Below, one piece after another: positions 35,238 through 45,729 of a stretch of DNA of 64,000 nucleotides. This stretch comes from Isoetes taiwanensis (taxonomy: Eukaryota; Streptophyta; Lycopodiopsida; Isoetales; Isoetaceae). The stretch's first letter is position 1. Every line of letters starts with the position of its first letter. The translations under genes and the position numbers were made by a program. The DNA lies in NCBI GenBank assembly GCA_021234155.1, contig JAJEKV010000187.1:126001-190000 (forward strand). The letters are read 5' to 3'. Below the pieces are notes generated by a model, which did no database searches, had not been told where the DNA came from, and saw only the letters and a program-made list of their open reading frames with translations.

Positions 35238-35658
35238 TTTCACATGTTTAGCTCTGTTTCCTTAGGAGATTGTCAAGGCATGATCCCTGAAGCTGTCAGA
35301 ATTCTATCCAAATTTTTCTAAAACTTGCAACAGTGGAGTCGTTATTTTCTAATTTCAGGATTTGTTAGATGAGCAATTTTTAACCTTTCTGCAGAGTTTT
35401 GAAGATGCACAAGAAGAGATTGCACAGACCAGGCATCTGCAAAACATTGAGGGCATGCTTAAGAAGGAGGAGACACCTTATACAAGCAGTCGAGAGGTAG
35501 CCAATGACTTGGAGAGCTTTGCAAATTTCAAGCCAGAAATACAGATATTTGAAGTCCACAAATGCCGTACGTGCAATCTGCTTTTATCCAGATGTCTGAA
35601 GTTCACAAATGCCATAGATGCAATCTGTCATAGGTGCCATGCTACAGACTGGCTTTAA
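35238..35658 (+). pseudogene. H-B exon unit copy 3 and terminal exon of the captured gene
   Basis: Acceptor TTTCTGCAG| with exon from 35395. The open frame to the stop at 35656-35658 reads SFEDAQEEIAQTRHLQNI, then KKEETPYTSSREVANDLESF, and ends in a cysteine-rich tail (EVHKCRTCNL, CHRCHATDWL). A ~47-bp tandem duplication in the tail (about 35545-35637) repeats an EVHKC..CNL-like segment, partly out of frame. I do not recognise the parent gene; the tail could be a degenerate zinc knuckle. Confidence 0.5.
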
Positions 35659-35659
35659 T

Positions 35660-37100
35660 CCTTCAAAATTCGATCCGAAGAGATAATTTACAACAACTAT
35701 TTTTTTCCTTTCTCATTGCGGATGACTGTAGAAATTCTTTAGCTAATGATGAAACAGTCTGAAAGAATTTGTCATCTGAGTGGCGAATTTATTGTTGTAC
35801 AAAGTATGTTGGTGTCTAGCAATATAGAAAGTTTGTGCATCATTTTTATTACGGTTGGGCATGTTCTACTAACTGATATGGAAACAAAGTAGTTGAGATG
35901 TGTTAAACCCCACTGAGTGAAACCATTTCAGTCCTACAGATATGGAAACAAAGTAGTTGAGATTTGTGAAACTACAAGTCCAATTGATAGAAGAGATCCA
36001 GATTCAAAATCAATATTACCATATCAATGCTTTTAGAAAAAGAATCCATTTCATAAAGTGGTACGTTAGCATAAAGTGGTATGTTCATGACTTCATTTAC
36101 ACATTAAACTGTTCAGTGTTGGAGCCAATGTAGTATAGCTGTTAAAACAAAATAGACCACCATAAAACAAAATGGTCTCCATGCATCATAACGTGCTACA
36201 TAATTTAGGACGTGTGCACCACACAATTGATAATGGATTACCTATAGCTATATTTTGCTCTTTTAATAATGCACACCAACTCAATCTCAAGAATCACAAT
36301 GTTGTTGCACAACTTTTTCCAAAGAAATCCCAACAATACCTTATATTTTGTCCCCATGCACTTTGCAAGAATATGCAAAGCATCACCTTGCAAACTATAA
36401 AGTGTTCTTGACATTTTTCGGTTTTATTTTGCTCCTTACTGAGTTTTTTGCCTTTTAGCCTAATCGGTTTACAATTTTTTGCTTCACATCTAAGTTGTTG
36501 AATACATTTTATATTTCTAACATTTTATATTTCTAACATAACAACACAACAATTGTGGATTGCTCCCAACTATGGCACATATAGAGTTTGGATGTCTTGA
36601 TCAATTTTGCATTTCATAGCAGTATGATTGGAAACCGTTACTTCACAAGGAAATTGGATTAGGAAAATGAGACGGCTTCTCAGCCACGATTGAGCGGTGA
36701 TTGGATTGATTGTTAGGTGGGATTTATCATGATACAGGAGGTCCTCCTCATTTTGGGCTTCAAGTTTAAGGTTAGGTGGGATTTCCATTTAGAAGCTTAC
36801 TAAAACCTTATAACCAGGGTTCTAGAATGTAGCTGTAATGGACTTACGTGGTACTATCTTAACATCTTAAAATCTTTTGGGCTTTGTGCTCAAAATACAA
36901 CACATAATGGGTTTATCTTTTATAAAAGCCCAACATATGCAAAATAACCACATACAAATAGACACTACTTAATCTGATTTGGATCACATTAAGACCATTA
37001 AATTAATACAAACAAAACTCTTATACCATCAATCACGCATCTCCTCACTCTAAGCCCACATCACATGGAACGATCACAAAGGTGAACAATCACATGTAAA
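35660..37100. other. AT-rich 3' part of Helitron H-B
   Basis: No coding sequence I can support. Repeated short phrases such as CATAAAGTGGTA(C/T)GTT (near 36055-36085) and ACATTTTATATTTCTAAC (36506-36540) are present. It ends in the Helitron terminal hairpin. Confidence 0.6.
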
Positions 37101-37127
37101 GCCCACCAACGGTGGGCAATTTACTAG
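37101..37127 (+). other. Helitron H-B 3' terminus (hairpin + CTAG)
   Basis: A 7-bp perfect stem (GCCCACC/GGTGGGC) with an AAC loop, then AATTTACTAG. This is the termination signal used in rolling-circle transposition. Confidence 0.9.
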
Positions 37128-37720
37128 TCTTATATTATAATGTTTTGGTGCAAGTAAGGACCACGCCCTAATTTGAACGGTCCGGATTGATCTAGCCAAC
37201 GGTGTAGATGATGCCACGTTAAAAGCCTTTTTAGCTCTAAAAAAAGCAAAAAAAGAAAGGGTTTGGACGTATTAAGGTTCGGGTGCTGTTCTGCTTCGTT
37301 GCTTCTAAGTTATCAGCATCTTCGACGTACCTGTAATTCTTCAGCAGCACCTTCGATCCACTGGAACTGCTTTGGATCTCAGATCGATGATTTATTACAT
37401 GCGAAAATTTCTCTAAGACCTATCCCTGATCGCTGAGTTCTAGAATACTCCCGCAACTCTAAGCTCGCATGGCCTCGATCTCTGTGGAAGCAGCTAAGAT
37501 AGGGATTTGATGGTTAAGGACCGGTTTCTTGCCGTGAAAAAGGGGGTTAACAAATTTGTTGCCACTTCAAGGGCTTCGCAAATTTCCCATGCAGGTTTCA
37601 GCAAGACCACAATTATGAATATTTTCTTTTTTCTCTCGATTTCCTTTGAGCTTTGCTGTGAACTCAAGTATTATATTCAACCCTGCAGGGCGCACGTTAA
37701 GAGAACTGGGAGCTCTCTAA
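37128..37720 (+). mobile_element. Helitron H-C, 5' end
   Basis: Starts TCTTATATTATAATGTT at 37128, immediately after the CTAG of H-B, and shares GGACCACGCCCTAA with H-B about 30-40 bases in. The element continues past the Copia-3 insertion (resumes at 42938), but I found no matching hairpin-CTAG end. Its 3' boundary is therefore unknown. Inside, a short segment with an acceptor-like TTCAACCCTGCAG (near 37676) may be captured gene sequence. Confidence 0.75.
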
Positions 37721-38017
37721 TGTTGCAAAGAGAAATCAAGTGTCTATTGATGTAATGAACGGAACAAGCAGAAGGTAAACAGAAGGCAAGCGTTGGCTGT
37801 TATGCCAGACGATTGCAACTCAGGAGAAAAGCTTGGAAAACTATAGCTTGATCTGTTTCTTAAATAGATCAAGCTTTACAACGGCTACTGCTAATAATAG
37901 AAACTATGAACCAAGAAATGAGTTGAGTAGTTTGTTAACTACTCGAGATCTTCTTTATTCTTGTGACTTTATCTTGTTCGTAAAAAGTTTGTTAGTATCG
38001 AGCGATGATTCGCAACA
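37721..38017 (-). repeat. 3' LTR of Copia-3
   Basis: 297 bp, flanked on the left by TCTAA and on the right by the polypurine tract. Confidence 0.95.
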
Positions 38018-41000
38018 CCCCCTTTCGATGACAGTGAGAGATCTGGACCCCCACTCGAAAAGAGACCAATAGCCATGATGAATTTGCTGTGCTTGGGTCG
38101 AGCGAGTGCTTTGGTAAGCATGTCTGCGGGCATTTCATGGGTGGGACAATATTTTAGGGAGATGATATGGTCGTTGACAAGATTACGTATAAAATGGTAT
38201 TGAATGTCAATGTGCTTGATACGGCAGTGAAGGACAGGATTTTTAGCAATGGCCATGGCTCCTTGGTTATCAACATGAATGAGAGTATGAGTGGTGGCAT
38301 TGAAATGGAGTTCAAAGGCAGTCGTTGGAGCCAAATGGCTTCTTTGGAAGCATATTTGAGTGCAACATATTAAAAAATACGTACTAGAGAGAGGGAAATG
38401 CAGGATTGTTTGGAACTGTTCCAGCTAATGGCTCCGCCAGCAAGTAAGAATACAAAGCCTGAGATGGATTTACGATCGTGATGATCACTAGCCCAATCGG
38501 CATCAGATAACCCTTCGATAGGAGTGGTGGAGTCGGTGAGAATAATGAATGCCATGGGTAAGAGTACCGGCCGGTAGCGGAGAACACGTTTCAAAGATGC
38601 ACAATGGGAGTTTCTGGGATCAGTGGAAAACTGAGACAATTTGCAGAGGGGAAGGGCAAGGTCTGGACGAGTGGAGATGGCAGCGAAGTTGATCATTCCG
38701 AGAAGGTTCCTGTATTGTGCTTTGATGGATTGAAGGGCAGGACTACATAGGGTGGATCATCGGGAAGGAGATGGAGGCCAAATTCAAGGGGTGTGTACAC
38801 AGGATTGCAGTGTCCGCATGTGAGGCACGTGGAGGATATCAGCAATGTATTTGGACTGAGTAAGGGCAAGTGTACCAGCTTTTTGATTGTATGCAATTTC
38901 GAGCCCAAAGGAAGTAATGGATGCACCGAGGTCCTTCATGAAAACGGAGTTGAGTTGGGACTTGATAGAGAGAAGATCATCCACATAACAAAGAATGCTC
39001 GGGGAAACTTGGTTGCGCCGAAAAATAGACTTTGGGATCTGCGTTCTTTGCGTTGAAATCCAAACCGGAGAAGACTTTGATCAAGACGCAGTATACCGGG
39101 ACCTGGAAGCTTGGCCGAAGGCCATAGAGTGCCTTATGTAACCCGCAAACTTGAGTAGGATCGAGGAGGAGTGAAAGCCGGAGGTTGCTCAAGATAGACT
39201 TCCTCATGTAAATGCGCCGTTGAGAAAGGCATTAGTGGCGTCCATTTGATTGGATATGGTAGCGATTCATGGTGGCATGAGCTAGAATGGTCCCTCGATA
39301 GAAACCATGCGAGCAATGGGGAGCATCACGTTTCCTCAAAGTCAACACCTTCGATCCGATTGAAGCCACGAGCAATGAGGTGTGCCTTGAACCGAGCTAT
39401 AGAACCATTGGGGATGGGTTTTGATCTTGTAAACTCATTTACAAGAGACAAAGGCGATCGAGGGGACTTGGAACAAGAGTCCAAGTATGAGCAAACATGG
39501 ATGGAATCAATTTCCTCTTGCATGGCACGGGTCCATTCCTCTTTGTAGGGATTGGTGAGTGGCGGAAAGTAGGAGACCTGGGTCCGGTAGTATAGTCACG
39601 GAGACAAAAAGGTGTAATCAGCAGCCCATGCTGGTGGTTTGTGAATGCGTGTAGGGACGAGACGGAGGAGGAGACAACGGGGATCTGATGGGGAGTGGCG
39701 AGAGTGAATCAATGGAAGGGGAAGGAGAGGCCGGGGAATTGGAGGGTAAAGGGAGGAGGGTTCGTGATTAGGGAGGGAAGCAACAAGAGGAGGAATGATG
39801 GTAGTAGGGACCTAGGAGGACCAAATGGGAGGAAGAGGAAGGTGATGGCAAGGCAATGTTCTTGAATTTGACATGGCAGCTTAAGATGAGTCGATGGGAT
39901 GCAAGGTCATTGATAGGCCTCATTGTGAGGGAATAGCCTAAAACATGCAAGGAATGGCTTTAGGAGCAAGTTTAGAGGATGGGGAGGTGGACGATGCACG
40001 GCAGCCTAAGACACGCAAGTGATGGATGGAGATGGGCTTACCAGTCCAAGTTTCTTCGGGATCTTATTGTCAATGCTTGCGGTGAGGAAGATGATTGAGG
40101 ATGTTTGGGTCCGGGTTCGGGAACTCCCCCGAAGACAGCCCGGATGGATCTCAGAGAGTTGGGACTATTTCACGGGATTTGCAAGAAGAGAAGAAAAGAA
40201 GAAAACAGAACAAATGAGAGAAAGATGATAAGCTTCCTTGATATCAATGATGAAAATACATGAGCTCTCACAATAGAGAGAAAATCGAAGGAGACAAGAC
40301 GAGAAACTCATCTAAAAACTCATGTGCTAACTCTACTCATATATATAGTACAATGGCCTTGGGCCCAATATAGACAGACCGATTCTGTGTCGACTCGGAA
40401 GGAGGTTTGAATGTTGGCGGTGCGCTCTTTGCCTAGAATCAGACCGACGCGGGCGGTGGCGGGCGTACTTGTCCGAAGCGGCGCCTCTTGTTGACGGCCA
40501 AAGGCTTTGACCGCTGTGGATGGCCGCTTGGTCTTCCAGCCTTTGATGACCCCGTGGTTGATCGAGGATCTTTGAGCTTGACTCGGTCACCGATGCATGA
40601 ATAGTCCCGAGGAGGCTGGGGACTTGAGGAGATAGACTGCGGTATGAGCTGCTTCACCCCAAAATTTGATGGGAACGTTCATGCCAAATAAGAGAGTGCG
40701 CATCATCTCCAAGATGGTCCTGTTTGCACGTTCAGCCCACCCATTTTGCTCCGGGGAATAAGGGACTGAAAATTGATGTTGGATACCATGAGTGGCGCAA
40801 TACTGCTGAAATATACGAGAGCTAAACTCGCCGCCTCCATCTGTTCTAAGAGTTACAAGCTTGTGTCCACTGATTCGTTCGGCAGAAGCATGAAAAGTGG
40901 TGAAATGAGAGAAAACATCACTTTTGTAAGACAAGAGATAAATGAACAATTTGCGGCTATAATCATCAAGGAAGATGAGAAAATATTTGCTGCCACCAAA

Positions 41001-42530
41001 GGTTGGAACAGAAATTGGTCCGCATAAGTCACTGTGAACAAGTTCCAGTGGCTTGGTGGCACAGTGTTCAGAGATGGGAAAGGAGCAGCGAGTGATTTTG
41101 GTTTGAAGACATGTAGAACAAGAGGTGTTTGCATGGGGAATTGAAGAGAAATGACCACGGGAAGCAAGAATCTGTAAGCGATAGTGGGCAGGGTGACCAA
41201 GGCGAAAATGCCAAAGATCAGGAGGAAAGGAGGATGTGGAAATGCAAGCATGTTCAGGTGGAGAGACGAGATCCAGACGATACAAATTACCAATCCTTGT
41301 GCCAGTAAGGATGATGTTGTTGTGGGCATTGAGCACTCCACAGGTTTCAGACATGAAATGGACGTGAAGGCCTGCAGAGGTAAGTTTGCTGACCGAGATA
41401 AGCTGCTTGTGTAAACCAGGGGCGTGGAGAACATCGGGAATGAGTTTACGTGCACGGACTTAAAGGGAGAGGAGAATGTTGCCGGTGGCAATGCCTTCTT
41501 GAGGAGTTGTTGTCGCCCATGAGAACGAGCGTGAATTTGGAGAGGGACCTTATGCGTGGTAAAATGTGGCAAAAAGGGGTCATATGCGAGGTTGCTCCAG
41601 AGTCCGGGTACCATGCATGGTCAAGATGGGTCAAAGGAACGTCCGGACATGAAAAAAAATTCAACGGGTGAGTCCGGAGTATTCAAAAGAGGAGGGAGGT
41701 CACCTTGTTCTTGAGCCATGTTTCCATGCTCAATGGAGGGACGTTTAAGCTGGGCGCGGGAGCAAGATACTCTTTTGCAAAATGGCCTATCTTTCGGCAT
41801 CGTAGCAAGTAGCGGTGATTCTACGTGTCGATTTTGGGGCGGCGAGGAACTTTGTTTTCAGCAACCATGGCAGAGTCACGAAGATGATTTGGTCTTGCCT
41901 TGCCTTAAGGCTTCGGCTTGAATGCGATCAATTGTGGCCTCAAAGTATAGTCGACGGCCGGCCTTCAGTTGATAATGAGCCCTTCATATGAGCGAGGGTT
42001 GTTGAGGAGGAGGCAAACCTTTTCATCATTGGTGATCTGTACCCCAGTGGCATCAAGATCATCTAACATGGCTTTCAAGCGACATATATGGGAAGTGACA
42101 TCTCCTCCTTCAGAAAGGTGGAGTTCATACAAGGATTTCCGGAGTGCAAGGCGATTTCCTGCCATTTTGGAAGCATAGTGATTGTCAAGAAACATCAGCA
42201 TTTCACTTGCAGTTCTGGCTTCCTTAACCAGTCTTGCAGGTGTGTCACCCAGGCTAGTGCAAATTATCAACCGAGCCTTGCGGTCCTTTTCAACAGCATC
42301 ATTCGTCTCATCCAAGACGATCTCAATAGTACTATTACCGAGGAAGAATCGGGGAGCCAAATTTGTACGAAGTGATATTCCAGAGGTTCTTGTCCTCTAA
42401 AATCATTTTGAGTCGCCAACGCCACATCTGATAGTCCCTGCCCTCAAAGCGAGGCAGAAGACGCCATTCAGATGAAGGTGGAGCATTCAGAACAGAATCC
42501 ATTTGGATCAGGGAGTAAAGATGGAAGAAA
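37990..42530 (-). pseudogene. Copia-3 gag-pol remnants
   Basis: Gag (MLMFLDNHYAS..., LHLSEGGDVTSHI): 41965-42360. Zinc-knuckle remnant (CRKIGHFAKE): near 41770-41800. Protease (PDSGATSHM): near 41600. Integrase at 40587-41354 is a 255-codon frame with LWHFRLGHPA, a C-x2-C (SCSTCLQTK), the catalytic HSDLCGP, RTDGGGEF and NGWAERANRT residues. RT fragments: 38784-39523, including HKALYGLRPS and a YVDDLLS-type box spanning the frame junction near 38980. RNase H: 37990-38696 (SDADWASDHHDRKSISG, DNQGAMAIAKNP, ADMLTKAL). Only integrase is long enough to look intact. Confidence 0.9.
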
Positions 42531-42642
42531 CTTTTCTTGGAGCTAAATATAGAGGCGAAGAAAAGGTAGAGAAAAAAAGGAACGGATTAGAATTTGTGGT
42601 GGTGCGACTTAGGAGCCAAGAGAGAGTCGTGGGCCCATAACC

Positions 42643-42937
42643 TGTTGCAAAGAGAAATCAAGTGTCTATTGATGTAATGAAACGGAACAAGCGGAAAGGT
42701 AAGCGAGGAATAGCGTTGGCTGTTATGCGGGCGATTGCAACTTCGGGGAGAAAAGCTTGGAAAACTGACTTGATCACGTTTCTTAAATAGATCAAGCTTT
42801 ACAAACTACTTGCTAATAATAGAAACTATGAACCAAAGAAATGAGTTGAGTAGTTTGTTAACTACCGAGATCTTCAACATTAGCGACGGCTTTGTCTTGT
42901 TACGTAAGTTTGTTAGTATCGAGCGATATACGCAACA
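42643..42937 (-). repeat. 5' LTR of Copia-3
   Basis: 295 bp, matching 37721-38017 with differences clustered at CAG/CGG positions. The sequence next to it on the minus strand reads GGTTATGGGCCCAC, where the primer site should be. Confidence 0.95.
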
Positions 42938-42942
42938 TCTAA

Positions 42943-44723
42943 CATGAATTTGTTGATTGCGAGCTCATAACATGATGAAGCGCTTTTTGAATGTTTAGCG
43001 AATCTAGAAGAATCCGCTAAGGATTGAGTTAAGCTCACATTTTCAGGTTCAAGTTACCGGTGAAGCTGGCGATGGCAAAAGCGATTCACGAAAGCCCTTT
43101 AGATCATTTGGTGAATTTGAAATTATTTGGCTACATATCTCGGTTACCATTCTTATTTCCATGTTCTTTTCCCATCCGCGATTTGTTGCACCTTTGTTAG
43201 CGTGAGAAAACCCCAACAAATTGATGTGCTTCTAAGCTTTGGAGAAGCGGCATCGATATTACAGCGGCAAAGCTAGAAATGTTCTAAGGTAATAAACATT
43301 TCGTCGTATCATTCTCTCTTGTGGGATGACATTTTGAAACTTCTAGGATCGAGAGAGCTTTGATGGAGCTTACAGTGCGGCGAAATGGTTAATGCGGCAC
43401 TATGATTATGAAAATTTGGTTCTAAGGCTGCGTAAATGCGTGAGGTCGAGCTCAACATGCTGTGGAGCAACTAGATGTTGAAGAACTTGAAGAAGGTCCA
43501 GGATGCAGTGGATAGCCTCTTCCAGGAGATTTGTTCCCAGTTGGCATCATGGCAGATTTTATATTGACCCTAAATAAGGTTTTATCTTTGGACGGTTCAG
43601 ATAACCACAATCTTTTGCCTTTCTTCTTGCTCCAGCGATTTAGAGTATGCACCAAAAAGAGCGGCGGCTCAATGTGAATCTTTGCAAGAATTTCAGAGGA
43701 GATGCCTATTTTGGGCTTGCAGGTAGGTATTCAGGAGGAGTAACTCTCAAAACCTTTGTTCATCACTCAAAATCTCTGTTCATCGCTCAGAATCTCTGTT
43801 CATGGCTCTGCAAAAGAGGATTATGGCATGCGGGCTGGTATGCATGCTGGTTATGGTAGTCAAAGGAGATGTTTAAATCGATGGTGGTTTATTTTCGTAG
43901 CTGAGCCAGTGAGGTATTGGTTTATGTTTGGCTTTGTTCTTCTTCACTCATTTCATTTTTACGTTGTAGCGATAATCTAGCTTGAAGCTTGGTGGACCGC
44001 GATGATTTGTTTGTGTATAGACCCAAGAACATGCATTTGTTGTAGATCTATACTTCTTGGGCAAAAGCAAAGATAGATAGCTTGCTTTAGGTCCTTAAGT
44101 TATTCTGCATATTTGGCTACTGTTAAGTTACTTTAGGGCCTTTCAGAGTAGGAAGCCTTCTAAGGCTCTTGTTCTAGGTAATTTAATCTGCATCTAATTT
44201 GAGGTGGATTTTGCGGGGGAGGCGTATATTTCTTTCTATAATGTGAATGTCATATCCACAAGCAAAGAATAAAGATGCTGAGGTAAGAATATGAGCTAAG
44301 ACTGATGTAAAACAATTATTTTGCCAAGTAGTTATGACAGATTTTGAATGATAAAACTGTTTGGATCATCCATTAAGTGCTGATGCTTAAGTAAAAACTC
44401 AAGTACTAATATGCTTGAGTGGTTGTTGTATCGAACTGACATGCCTTCGATGTCATTAAGGGGCTACTTGCTACTTGACTTACGCCGAGGAGCAACTTCA
44501 AAGCGGGATTAGTGTTCTTGTTTACTTTTCCTACTTCATCAAAGGGTTGTTCGGGGAGTATTTTTGGTGTATGTATTTCCTATCTCGACTCATTAGGAGA
44601 TTAAATAAGCATGCACAGGGGAGATGAAGAAGTTGAGGTGTGAGCTCCTATAGTAATCTCCTCCCGTGCTGTTGCATGTACTCTTATTTCAGAAAATAAA
44701 AAAAGTGGTACCTCCGTTTCTTC
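42943..44723. other. Unassigned sequence after Copia-3 (interior of Helitron H-C)
   Basis: Possible captured gene fragment at about 43440-43720 (plus frame with QLDVEELEEGPG and MADFIL segments, frame breaks). A triplicated phrase (TCATCACTCA-AAA-TCTCTGT type) occurs at 43750-43805. Otherwise AT-rich; I see nothing else I can support. Confidence 0.35.
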
Positions 44724-44741
44724 AAAAAAAAAAAAAAAAAA
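44724..44741 (+). repeat. A18 tract, possible retroposon tail
   Basis: Eighteen A residues on the plus strand after AGTGGTACCTCCGTTTCTTC. It could be the tail of an unidentified plus-strand retroposon or a simple tract. It also marks the left limit of the open frame starting at 45117. Confidence 0.5.
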
Positions 44742-44785
44742 TGAAAACCAAGAAGGAAAAAAATACAGATTTCTTAAGTCCAAAT

Positions 44786-45117
44786 CTACAAGACCTTAGA
44801 GATCCGATTTGCAAGATTATCCTCCAGGTTGATTTGAGCTGGGTTGGCAGAATTATGATCAGCTGCATTTGGTCCCATTGTAACCTCCAAACTCGGCTGC
44901 AAGGAAGGGACAACAGTTGGGGCAAACTGCCCAGGATATTGCTCAGAGCCACAGTAGAATTCGTAGTAGGAAGTTGGTTCCCAAGCACTCCACCAGCAGG
45001 GGAACATACTACAGGGTAATGAAAGTCATAGACTTTCTTCCTCTTGGCATTCCTCATTTTCTCAGCTTCAATCCTCTTCTTGGTAGCAAGATTGAGGTCC
45101 CCTTTCTTCCTGCCCAT
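44786..45117 (-). CDS. Small basic ORF downstream of the Penelope-like RT, unrecognised
   Basis: Starts at the ATG of MGRKKGDLNLATKKRI at 45115-45117. The first 40 residues are strongly basic and predicted helical (EAEKMRNAKRKKV). After about residue 43 two frames are open; the one ending at 44786 (EDNLANRISKVL) looks more protein-like and would need one frame change. It lies about 600 bp downstream of the RT in the same orientation, so it could be an accessory ORF of that element or a separate fragment. No family recognised. Confidence 0.35.
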
Positions 45118-45323
45118 AAGAACGGCCTATCGGATATGAAGGAGGAATACAAAAATGGTTCTGAGAAGAGGACCCAATTTCTACTAAAAACAGGCAGTAC
45201 CAAATACCGTCATGGTAGTTTTAGTGTAAAGGGTCTGAAGCCAGAAACTATCCAGCTGCTACTTGAGCAGTTACAAGCATACTTCCACCAAAAATAAGAA
45301 ATAGAGGCAACATACCAGAGCAT

Positions 45324-45372
45324 CGTTGCGGGTACAGTTCAGTGGTAATCGGGGGATCGTTCCACCGCAACG
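45324..45372. other. tRNA-like inverted repeat lacking an anticodon arm
   Basis: A perfect 8-bp inverted repeat (CGTTGCGG / CCGCAACG) encloses 33 bases that contain GTTCAGTGGTA, like the D-arm and A-box of plant tRNAs, and GGATCGTTCCACC, roughly like a T-arm. The spacing is far too short for a complete tRNA. It lies about 360 bp beyond the 3' end of the RT reading frame. It could be a tRNA-derived retroposon remnant or chance. Confidence 0.35.
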
Positions 45373-45729
45373 AACAGACCTAGAGGAGTACTACGTCTCA
45401 CAAACCCTAAAAGGGTTATTTTAGATGTCAATAAATACCATGTTACAACAATAGGTTAAAATATCAAGAAGAACATATATTTTGGCCCAAAGTTACACCT
45501 TAAAGACCATTATCGAGATATATGTAGACCATTAGAAATTCCCATGTGAGGACCACATGAATATTAATTAAAAAAAACCTACCTCCTTCCGTAGATCAGG
45601 GGGCCAATGTAAAAAGGAAAACAGTTCTGCAGTTAGAAACACGAACTGAAAAAGTTGCAGCATGGAGAGTAGGACCCTGCTGCAACTAGCAGGCCCGACC
45701 CTCTCTATGTAATAACAAAAGATATTTAC

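Larger units (their letters stand above)
18724..37127 (+). mobile_element. Helitron H-B (non-autonomous), interrupted by a gypsy element
   Basis: The 5' end is TCTTATATTATAATG at 18724, preceded by A. The 3' end is a GCCCACC-AAC-GGTGGGC hairpin (37101-37117) followed ten bases later by CTAG (37124-37127) and then T. The A^T target and CTRR end fit Helitrons exactly. Subtracting the nested gypsy element and one TSD leaves about 4.2 kb. No Rep/helicase is visible, so it is non-autonomous. Its cargo is a gene fragment with splice signals whose exon unit is triplicated. The same 5' terminus occurs at 37128 and, inverted, at 26374. The pairing of these particular ends is inferred from the absence of other matching ends between them. 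Confidence 0.75.
37721..42937 (-). mobile_element. Copia-3, decayed Ty1/copia element
   Basis: LTRs are 37721-38017 (297 bp) and 42643-42937 (295 bp), with TGTTGC...GCAACA ends. The target-site duplication TCTAA is at 37716-37720 and 42938-42942. The polypurine tract (GAAAGGGGG on the minus strand) is at 38018-38026. It belongs to a different copia lineage from Copia-1, -2 and -4: short LTRs, standard DSGATSHM protease, and no iMet primer site. The coding region is broken by many frame changes. Confidence 0.95.

Noticed and set aside
37507-37755. 82-codon plus ORF as a Helitron-borne gene
   Set aside because: It runs into the Copia-3 LTR and has no recognisable domain. It is at most a captured scrap.
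45324-45372. Functional tRNA gene
   Set aside because: Too short, with no anticodon arm and A- and B-like boxes much too close. Kept only as a tRNA-like remnant.
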